64,000 nucleotides of DNA, taken from the NCBI GenBank assembly GCA_029215795.1, contig JARDYH010000005.1, positions 12,618,001 through 12,682,000 on the forward strand, read 5' to 3'. Source of the stretch: Anniella stebbinsi (lineage: Eukaryota > Chordata > Lepidosauria > Squamata > Anniellidae). A program made the translations under genes and the position numbers. Shown here one piece after another: positions 58,301 to 64,000 of this stretch. Under the pieces are notes generated by a model that was not told where the DNA came from, did not search any database, and saw only the letters and a list, made by a program, of their open reading frames with translations. The first letter of the stretch is position 1, and each line of letters starts with the position of its first letter.

Positions 58301-61300
58301 GATATATATAGGACTGCACTTCTTATTTATTTAGTGGATTTGTATCCTGCTTTGCAACCTAAGTCCTCAAAGCGACTCACAGCATTAATGAAATATAATG
58401 AATACGTTAAAAGCCGTACACTTAAAAAAACAACAATTAGGATCAATGGAGTTAAACAACGAACATACTGACCAAAGGTAGAATCCAGTGCTGCACTTCC
58501 ATTAATGTAAAAAGCTGGAGAACCCGTCATGCCTGCAAGTACTATTGGTGCAGCGCTAGAGATAGTTTATGCTAGCGCAATGTTATTTACAGTAGGTTGT
58601 AGTGCAGCATTGGAAACAGCCCCACTAATCTCTACAACTTTGTTACTAGTAATTTACAAAACTTGAGACAATATCCTTTCCTCATTTGCTGTGCTCCAAC
58701 TAAGTTCCAACTCTAATTTTCTAAGTCTCACTAATTCGGATTGACTGTAATGGATGCTAACTGCTTGGAATACTCCTTTTAATCATAAGCAGCTCCTCAC
58801 CTCCATTATAAAGGGGTAGGCAGTACATATGTACTCAGAAAACAGAGGATTTTGATAGATTCCAGTTAATGTGGGCATAATGAAATAGGCCGGTACATTG
58901 CATGAGGCAAGGTCCAGTTAAGATGAAGGAGTCTGAATATAAACCTATATGTTCATATAAGACCAGCTGAGGTGTACATTAATCATGAGCAAGAGGGATA
59001 TTACTTAAGATACCTGGGTGGGCAGGAACTGATCCATCTGCGGAGATCTGAAACATGACAAAAATTCTCCTGAGAACTTTGTTGTTGGACTAGTAAAAGA
59101 ATGAAGCTGTGGAATGAAAATACTGTCTAGCCTTATCTTTTGGTTTTGCCCAACAGTTAGAAGCAAGTCCTTTGAATTCCAAGAGCAATACAAATGAAGA
59201 AGGGTCCCTGGGCTCCTTGTTAATTTGAGTGGTGCAAGTAGCTGGACAGCTCCAGAAAGAAAGGAAAAGTTATTGTACAGATCTTGCGGACCCGTTTCGC
59301 ACATCATGACAGCAAATTGTGGGTTAATTAATTCACGATTTGCCATGTCACGTGTCATTTTCGCTGTGTATAAACAACCTCCTTGATCCGAGGTTGCGGA
59401 GGTGATATGCAAACCCGGATCACTGGGTTGTTTAGGCTACACAACCCAGTGGTTAGCCCAACAATAAACCCTTCATCGGATGTAAATATTCTCCCTGAAG
59501 TCTAAATTGTCTTTCCCCCACTTTGTGTCAGACTATTGCTGATCAGTCCAGAAGTGACTGTATCTCAGTTTAAAGTGAGAGATTTTTTTTTTCTATTGTT
59601 GGGTTTATATAGCATTTTTGTGGCAGCCAAAAGACAAGAACATTAAGGAGGATATTTCATTTTGGTCACAGATTATCCTGTTACACACTAGCATAACACA
59701 CTCTGGACCTATGCATTGGTCAGGGAACTACAGGCTGCTGGTGTGTGTGTATGTGTAATAACAATCTACTATAAGTCACATTGAGGATCATTCAGTTGAA
59801 AGGCAGGACTTAGATTTTCTAAATAAACAAATATAAATAAAGAAGTCATAAAAGGACAAATCCTGACTGATATTCTCAGACATGTGTGGAGTAGAAAGAA
59901 CACAACCTACTTGACACAAGGAGAGATTCACTGCAATGGAGAGATATTTTGGAGCCACCTAATGGACATGTGTGACAAGGAGTGGCTTAGGAGGATCCAG
60001 GTTCCACAAAAGGAGAGGTGGCCAACATAAATTCATTTTAATTTATTGTGCAATTATTTTAGTAATCAACTTTCTGTCATCTTGAACTTCAAATATCATT
60101 GCAGATTAATATTTCAACAATTTATCTGCCACAATGAGAATGGCTTTAGGACGGTAGGTGGAGAACCTATCTGCTGTGAGAATTTAGGATTGATCGGGCT
60201 TTTGAATTAAATTGAACTACGGGACTAAGATAATAGAATAAATAGAGAAGGGCATACAAAGCATGACAGTAGAAGATCATTTGGGGTGGGAGAAATGGGA
60301 GCCAGAAGTACAGGGACTTGGAAAGCTAGTTAGCAACAGACGACTAAGAAAAAAAGCAGAAATAGCTTCTTTTCTGTAATGCTCACTGCTTTCTGTGTCT
60401 CCTCCAGATCATCACATCAGAGGAAGCTGAACGACGGGGTCAGATCTATGACCGACAGGGTGCTACTTACCTGTTTGACCTGGACTATGTAGAGGATGTA
60501 TACACAGTGGATGCTGCTTACTATGGCAACATTTCGCACTTTGTCAACCACAGTGTGAGTGCAATAGCCATATCCTCAACATAGCTTTTCATGTAGGGCT
60601 TGTCTTACTTGCCTCTCAATTCCTGTGTTTTCTGTTTCCAGTGTAACCCCAACCTACAGGTGTACAATGTCTTCATTGAGAATTTGGATGAGCGGCTGCC
60701 ACGCATTGCCTTCTTTGCCACTCGGCCTATCCGTGCTGGTGAGGAGCTCACTTTTGACTACAACATGCAAGGTAAGAAGGGGAGTGGTAGAGTAATTTAG
60801 GAGGATACTGAGACTTATTGCAGATTAACAAAAGGAGGAGAGCATCCAAGCCAGGTCAGAAAAACGGAGAAATGGGTTCTCACGATGCAAACTTTCAGGC
60901 TTCATAAAAATAAATTATTTGCATCCTGAGAATCCGTTTCTTTTTTCTGAATTATTGCAGATTGACACAATGCATTTGGAGGGGCAAGGATCCTATTTTG
61001 AACCATTGCAAATTCCAGTTACATTTTCTCTGTGATTTAAAGGGTTGTTGCTACGCGTTATTTATAAGTTGACTTTGGTTTCTTCTCTTCTTTTAAGGTT
61101 GTGGTAGCTAGGAGTTAAAGGAGCAGGGAACTGTTACAAGTTTAGCCTGGTGTGCCAATATGTAGCTCTAATGTCTGGTGGGGAGCATTGACTAGGACAT
61201 GTAATTTGATGCCAGGGTGCTACAAAGTAAGAGCTTCTGACTCCAGTTTTGATTCCCCCGCCTATAAACACCTTAAATAATAATATACAAATCTCGTCAA

Positions 61301-61440
61301 CAGTGGACCCCGTAAATGCAGAAAGCACAAGGATGGACTCTAATTTTGGCCTAGTGGGAGGTCTGGCTGGCTCACCGAAGAAGCGGATGCGAATTGAGTG
61401 TAAATGTGGCACAGAGTCCTGCCGGAAATACCTCTTCTAG
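42211..61440 (+). CDS. SUV39H1: histone H3K9 methyltransferase SUV39H1 (6 exons)
   Basis: Joined exons: 42211-42229, 56669-56814, 57228-57893, 60408-60554, 60642-60771, 61304-61440. All introns are GT-AG, giving 414 residues (human 412). The enzyme di- and trimethylates histone H3 lysine 9 in heterochromatin. Domains: short N-terminus MAENLKACSVCCK; chromodomain about 43-101, with Trp64 and Tyr67 of the methyl-lysine cage; pre-SET zinc cluster from GCEC (181-184) to about 241; SET about 244-368, with RGWGV for cofactor binding, NHSC (324-327) where His325 equals catalytic human His324, and GEELTFDYN; post-[11 protein letters not shown] (402-409) ending RKYLF. The 19-base first coding exon and the SET exon split (NHS|C) are as in mammals. 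Residue 328 is Asn (CNPN) where human has Asp. Missing long N-terminus and the short length exclude EHMT genes; SUV39H2 lacks the MAENLK start. No break is seen in the frame. Confidence 0.97.
43102..43240. mobile_element. short foldback MITE (type E)
   Basis: The halves agatctctagctcttttgga / cttcaactcccag and ctgggagttgaagtccaaaa / cgtctggagatct are near-perfect inverted copies. Confidence 0.8.
43605..44207 (+). mobile_element. CR1-like LINE 3' part, left piece
   Basis: The plus-strand translation includes [29 protein letters not shown] and KYFFTQ, the C-terminal end of a CR1-type ORF2. The 3' UTR follows (gatggctatgtgctacctcc). The copy is interrupted at about 44207 and resumes at about 47150. 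Confidence 0.75.
44339..45517 (-). pseudogene. LINE reverse transcriptase, 392-codon open part
   Basis: RT block [12 protein letters not shown] (21-32, first catalytic Asp), [10 protein letters not shown] (78-87) and YADD (111-114) with the two other catalytic Asp. The C-terminal CR1/L2-type end includes [15 protein letters not shown]. The frame starts inside the RT domain; the upstream part is in another frame (45518-45960), so the protein is not intact. It would have copied LINE RNA at its target site. It is not a host gene. Confidence 0.85.
45804..46358 (-). pseudogene. LINE linker between EN and RT
   Basis: 184 codons between the endonuclease and the RT, with basic ([12 protein letters not shown]) and Glu/Asp-rich stretches and phrases such as [15 protein letters not shown] that are typical of CR1/L2 elements. 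It is separated by frameshifts from both neighbours. Confidence 0.7.
46440..47006 (-). pseudogene. LINE apurinic-like endonuclease remnant
   Basis: 188 codons with [22 protein letters not shown] and [13 protein letters not shown], the conserved GDFN and SDH blocks of the EEP endonuclease. The first catalytic blocks lie in a different frame upstream (to 47110). It is inactive as read. Confidence 0.8.
47150..47305 (+). mobile_element. CR1-like LINE 3' end, right piece
   Basis: The sequence ccaccagttgctggaacatg continues the 3' UTR broken at 44207. It ends ggactagatggctccttggt / ctgatccagcaggac / atttcttatgttct, the CR1-type tail. Confidence 0.75.
47364..47445. repeat. type G palindromic repeat, partial
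   Basis: The sequence tgcaatctaatgcacgttta / gacaaaatcctacaactccc matches the left half of the 24154-24275 repeat, and ctaggattgtgcct closes it. Confidence 0.6.
48340..48545 (-). repeat. tRNA-derived SINE, second family, reversed
   Basis: It reads gaagctgccttagactga at the left and gaacctgggaccttctgctt / gtaaagcagg at the right, the reverse of the tRNA-like head. It is the mirror of 16975-17160. A T14 run interrupts it at 48382-48396. Confidence 0.75.
48770..49195. repeat. interspersed repeat (type J)
   Basis: The ends ggtgcaatcttatcaattg and 'cacaatcctatggtccctgt' suggest degraded terminal repeats. Body words are shared with 38050-38515 and in part with 55310-55690. Confidence 0.5.
49197..49880 (-). 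mobile_element. LINE fragment with (GTCA)n tail, reversed
   Basis: The minus-strand frame 49653-49877 has [20 protein letters not shown], a Cys/His pattern found at the C-terminus of some LINE proteins (an R4/Dong-like element is possible). The 3' UTR ends with the complement of agtttattgcttttggcc, then 12-13 GTCA units (49199-49249). An (AAT)n run lies at 49317-49347. Confidence 0.6.
49199..49249. repeat. (GTCA)n microsatellite / LINE tail
   Basis: About 12 perfect 4-base units at the 3' edge of the reversed LINE. Confidence 0.95.
50376..50695. mobile_element. MITE-A copy 9, variant termini
   Basis: A complete element with the gataaaatccagg termini and a perfect 8-bp duplication CCCTTGGG (50368-50375 and 50696-50703). 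Confidence 0.92.
50800..50902 (+). repeat. CR1 LINE 3' tail
   Basis: It contains ggttggactagatggcctta and attctatgattctatgg, the classic CR1 3' end with its short direct repeats. Confidence 0.8.
51762..51808 (+). repeat. very short LINE 3' tail insert
   Basis: The sequence gcttcagctatggggcggta / tacaaatgtaataaataaat lies inside the EN frame of an older LINE, replacing the expected LVLGDF codons. It is a strongly 5'-truncated insertion. Confidence 0.6.
52487..52617. mobile_element. short foldback MITE (type E)
   Basis: The halves cccaacatggttccctctgt / atgttttgga and 'tccaaaatatctggaaggca' / ccaggttgggg are inverted copies. Confidence 0.75.
53786..53922. mobile_element. short foldback MITE (type E)
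   Basis: The halves gtggccctccagatgttttg and caaaacatctggagggccac are perfect 20-bp inverted repeats. Confidence 0.85.
54782..54850. repeat. type G palindromic repeat, partial
   Basis: The sequence ctgtccaaacatacatagga / ttgcaccctaa matches the right half of the 24154-24275 repeat. Confidence 0.55.
55180..55300 (+). repeat. short interspersed repeat, inverted partner at 51050
   Basis: The sequence aaacctagacacctgaaact / ttgcac is the inverse of ccaagttttaggtgtctaaa at 51092-51112. Class unknown. Confidence 0.4.
55310..55695. mobile_element. TIR-like interspersed repeat
   Basis: The left end gggcgcaatcctagac and the right end 'gtaggattgcaccct' are inverted. The interior is unassigned but shares words with the type J repeat. 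Confidence 0.5.
56187..56615 (-). repeat. CR1-like LINE 3' end, reversed
   Basis: It starts gaacataagaaatgccctgc / tggatcagaccaaggggcca and runs through the 3' UTR into the C-terminal codons. It is the reverse counterpart of 43605-44207 plus 47150-47305, and ends about 55 bp before SUV39H1 exon 2. Confidence 0.8.
56669..56814 (+). CDS. SUV39H1: SUV39H1 coding exon 2
   Basis: Encodes [16 protein letters not shown] to [13 protein letters not shown] (residues 7-55), the start of the chromodomain. The acceptor is tttatcacctgtag and the donor gtgagt. Confidence 0.96.
57228..57893 (+). CDS. SUV39H1: SUV39H1 coding exon 3
   Basis: Encodes residues 56-277 (222 codons): rest of the chromodomain ([18 protein letters not shown]), [17 protein letters not shown] linker, pre-SET cysteine cluster, and the first SET strand ending FVMEYVGE. 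The acceptor is ttttatttag and the donor gtagga. Confidence 0.97.
57995..58125. mobile_element. short foldback MITE (type E)
   Basis: The halves tgccatccagatattttgga / ctacga and 'gtagtccaaaacatctggtg' / ggca are inverted copies around ccctggccatattggct. Confidence 0.75.
58143..58163. repeat. (TATG)n short microsatellite
   Basis: About five units. Confidence 0.9.
59282..59465. repeat. possible MITE remnant
   Basis: Contains cggacccgtttcgcacatca and, at the right, aacccagtggttagcccaac / aataaaccc, words resembling those inside the 23078-23230 element. No terminal repeats are confirmed. Confidence 0.35.
60408..60554 (+). CDS. SUV39H1: SUV39H1 coding exon 4
   Basis: Encodes residues 278-326 ([15 protein letters not shown] to [10 protein letters not shown]). 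The acceptor is gtctcctccag and the donor gtgagt. Confidence 0.97.
60642..60771 (+). CDS. SUV39H1: SUV39H1 coding exon 5
   Basis: Encodes residues 327-369 ([14 protein letters not shown] to [11 protein letters not shown]). The preceding intron is only 87 bp. The acceptor is ctgtttccag and the donor gtaaga. Confidence 0.97.
61304..61440 (+). CDS. SUV39H1: SUV39H1 coding exon 6 and stop
   Basis: Encodes [16 protein letters not shown] to the post-[16 protein letters not shown], with stop TAG at 61438-61440. It is one residue longer than human in the glycine-rich stretch ([10 protein letters not shown]). Confidence 0.96.
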
Positions 61441-63430
61441 TTCCTCACCAGTTTTGCTCGGGAAGATGTCTGGTCAGGCTTGAATTGGAAGCCAAGGACA
61501 AGTTGGCAGTTGCTGAAGGATTGCAATCAGAGGGTAAGAGTCAGGAACTTACCTGCTTGAAAAGCAAACTACCTGGACTATGAACTGCAACAAGAGCAGT
61601 AACCCACATCTCCTGTGCTACCCAGCCCGACTCGGTTGCTTTTCATTGCCAGATTCTTATGGCAGCTGGGGGACTCTTCGGTAGGCAGGAAGGTGGTTTG
61701 ATGCCAAATTTGCTGCTGAGGAGCTGGCTGAAAAGACCACAGCTTAGAACAGAACTCCCATCTTAAGGCTGTGCATGTCTTATCAAAAACTCAGTTCTAA
61801 CTTCTTCGTATTTTAAAGGCTTGCTTGCAAGTGCAGCGGGGCAGAGAACACTGGCTAATTTCTTTTCGTCAGTGTGTGGTTTTCTAAGGGATAGAAGTCT
61901 TGCATTTTAATAAGAAGCACTTCCTAGCTTCTTTATGGATAGGTGGGAAAACACAGCCATTTGTTGTTGGGTTTCTTTAGTGGATTTGCCTGTACACAGA
62001 CTGTGTATTACCTCAATGTGCCATATGACTGCTGTCCATCTCTACATATTCATCAAACCTCCACTCAGTGAGGGTGGGACAGAGGCTCATGTAGTCTGTA
62101 CTTGAAATCGCACTTAATACTCATCATGGAGTCAAGCCCTATGCAAACTGAAAAGCCACACCGCCTCTTTTAACAAGCGTGTTCATTTTTTAAAGGAAAT
62201 GTTTTTTTAAAATATATTTTTGGAAGTGGGTTGGGGCAAAGAATCTAGCTTCTGGAAACAGCTGTACTTTGGAAGCTGTTATGAAGTTTTTGAATTATGT
62301 CTGATAAACTGAATTAGATGGTTGGATTCCATATTTTGTTTGTGACATCTTATATTTTTTTACTTTAAAAACGAAAAACCTCAGCTGACTTCAGTGATGT
62401 AACTCTGTGCGGAGAATAGGAATTAGAAGTCACTTTAGTGTTACAAACTTGGCCAAACTTTAGCCAAACAAGTCATACCAGATCTCCAGGTCAAATTTAC
62501 TTGTGGATTCCTTCAGTAGCCCTTAGAACTACGGAAAAGGGATTTAGTAGTTGTAAGGGGGCATACACTAGATTTGGCACACAGAACTGAGACTTTTAAG
62601 ATCAGTTAATTGCTTATGGCATCCATTTCTCTTGTAATTGTAGCACATTTCATAAACGTAAGTCTTAACATACGTTGAACTTGAACTACAGATCCCCCCT
62701 GGTATTTCCTTGCCCTATGATGAAGTTATTCCTACAAACCTACTTTTGTAGGTAAATTAAAATGGGTTATCTCAGTGTATAGCTCCTCTGACTGGAGAGT
62801 TTATGGAGAACAATGGGTGGGTGTGTTAAACAATCTTATTTATAAATGTGCGTGGATCTGTTTACTTTGGGCCAGCGATGATTGATTCCACTGCTTTTGT
62901 GGAAAGAATTGTACAACAGCAGAACTTGGCTACTGCCACCAGCCCCTCTTTAGTGGGGTGAGGAGATAGCAGAGGATTGCATTTCCTAAGGATACCATGT
63001 ATTTATTTATTTTTGGCCAGCTCTGTTTGTACTCGTTGCATGACATGCAGAAATTCAGCTGTCTGAGATTATGGGGGAAACATCACCTGTTGAATTTTTG
63101 CCTGCCATGCAACTATTAAAAGCAGAGAACCAGAGTTAGGGAAAGAAAACATGGCATTATTACCAGGCAGCATTCGAAGTATCTGCTTGAACTTCCATAG
63201 CGTGAAAGCCAATCTGCCACACGTAATTAAAAGGAAAGTAAGATTAATGGTGTTGAACTCCCCCCCCCCCCCAGCCTTAAAAACTCTGGGAAGAACAGAG
63301 TGATAACTCTTCCTACTAGTGTTTTTAGAAGCATGTAGGGCCATAAACTGTTCTCTATAATGGAAGGGGCACAGCAAGATCAAGCCCTTCTTTGAACCCC
63401 TTTCACATTGAATAAAAATGATGAAACACG
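61441..63430 (+). other. SUV39H1 3' UTR (probable)
   Basis: About 2 kb of unique-looking sequence with no recognised repeat or gene, ending at an AATAAA. Confidence 0.65.
63411..63416 (+). terminator. candidate SUV39H1 polyadenylation hexamer
   Basis: AATAAA 1.97 kb after the stop codon, and the first canonical hexamer in the 3' region. ATTAAA variants near 62756 and 63226 are alternatives. Confidence 0.5.
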
Positions 63431-63639
63431 TAGCTCCATCTCCACATGTACCACACACTACTTTCTTTTAAATTCAACACAGGATAAGTCTGAATGCTTA
63501 TTGTTGCCCCATTTGGTCAATTTCTTTCCTGTTTTTGCAAACTGGAACTCATTTTTATAGGCAGCCCATATGCTGGTCTTGTTCCTCTAGGTCTCAGCCT
63601 AGGGCTACAGTAGATTCTTATATAGGTACAGTCTTTTTT

Positions 63640-64000
63640 TTTATATTGTTACCCAAGTTCACAGAAGATTATGATGTAGCCATTCTTCAAATACAGTATA
63701 CAGTTTTGGTTGCCACATCTAGAAAAAGGGTATTGTAGAGCTGAAGAAGGTCCAGAAAAGGGCAAATCAAAATGATCAGGGAACTGGCACACCAATCCTG
63801 ATGAGGAATGGCTATAACATTAGGGCTTTTTAAACTGGGGTGGAAAGATAAGTAAAGGGGGATGTGATTGAGGATTATACAATTATGCATAAGGTGGAGA
63901 AATATGGAGACTTTTCTCTCGGCACTAGAATTCAAGGTCATCATCCAGTCAGGCTGATCAGCAGGAGATTGAGGACAGTCAAAAAGGAGTTACTACACCA
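63640..64000 (+). repeat. CR1-like LINE fragment, decayed
   Basis: The sequence tatacagttttggttgccac / atctagaaaaagggtat and ggaaagataagtaaaggggg / atgtgattgagg correspond to the CR1 ORF2 C-terminal part also seen at 43740-44060. It runs off the window edge. Confidence 0.65.

Larger units (their letters stand above)
57894..60407 (+). other. SUV39H1 intron 3
   Basis: It has a type E foldback (57995-58125), a short (TATG)n (58143-58163), a LINE-tail-like piece near 58322-58400 and a possible MITE piece (59282-59465). The rest is unassigned. Introns 2 (56815-57227) and 5 (60772-61303) hold no recognised feature. Confidence 0.55.

Overview
This is a vertebrate nuclear window, most likely from a squamate reptile (lizard or snake). 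The evidence is two multi-exon genes with GT-AG introns, tRNA-derived SINEs, CR1 and CR1/L2-group LINEs with reptile-like 3' tails, many microsatellites, and a heavy load of palindromic non-autonomous DNA transposons. The squamate assignment is an inference; the vertebrate assignment is direct. Nothing bacterial or viral is present.

Layout. Positions 1-480 may be the 3' end of an upstream gene (AATAAA at 449), but no coding sequence is visible. The WAS gene (Wiskott-Aldrich syndrome protein, an Arp2/3 activator of blood cells) runs on the plus strand from 3557 to 28357. It has 12 coding exons, all in phase, giving 465 residues with WH1, basic/CRIB (GBD), polyproline, one WH2, central and acidic regions. 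An intergenic block of about 14 kb (28.4-42.2 kb) holds mostly transposon debris and foldbacks. SUV39H1 (histone H3K9 methyltransferase) runs on the plus strand from 42211 to 61440. It has 6 coding exons giving 414 residues with chromodomain, pre-SET, SET and post-SET. It starts in a CpG-rich promoter and has a 14.4 kb first intron full of retroelements. The rest of the window is its 3' UTR and a CR1 fragment. WAS followed by SUV39H1 in the same orientation matches the order in mammals (human Xp11.23). The two proteins are not known to act together; the linkage is syntenic.

The most notable content is in the non-coding DNA. A palindromic MITE family (called MITE-A here) has nine clear copies. 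Six have perfect 8-bp target duplications, which points to the hAT superfamily. Each copy is a palindrome whose arms are themselves imperfect palindromes, and two subfamilies differ only at the termini. Six copies sit in WAS intron 1. A second family rich in GCGCAT words (MITE-B) has four copies, one ending 34 bp from the exon 2 acceptor. Another terminal-inverted-repeat element ends 18 bp before WAS exon 9, so it probably supplies the branch point. WAS intron 3 holds a 1.6 kb inverted repeat, and 32.8-33.6 kb holds another of about 0.8 kb. In SUV39H1 intron 1 a LINE with a 392-codon open reverse transcriptase frame is inserted backwards into a CR1 copy. The SUV39H1 start codon lies in a near-perfect TISU/YY1 element.

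All boundaries were read by eye. Repeat names are local labels or broad classes; no database search was possible.
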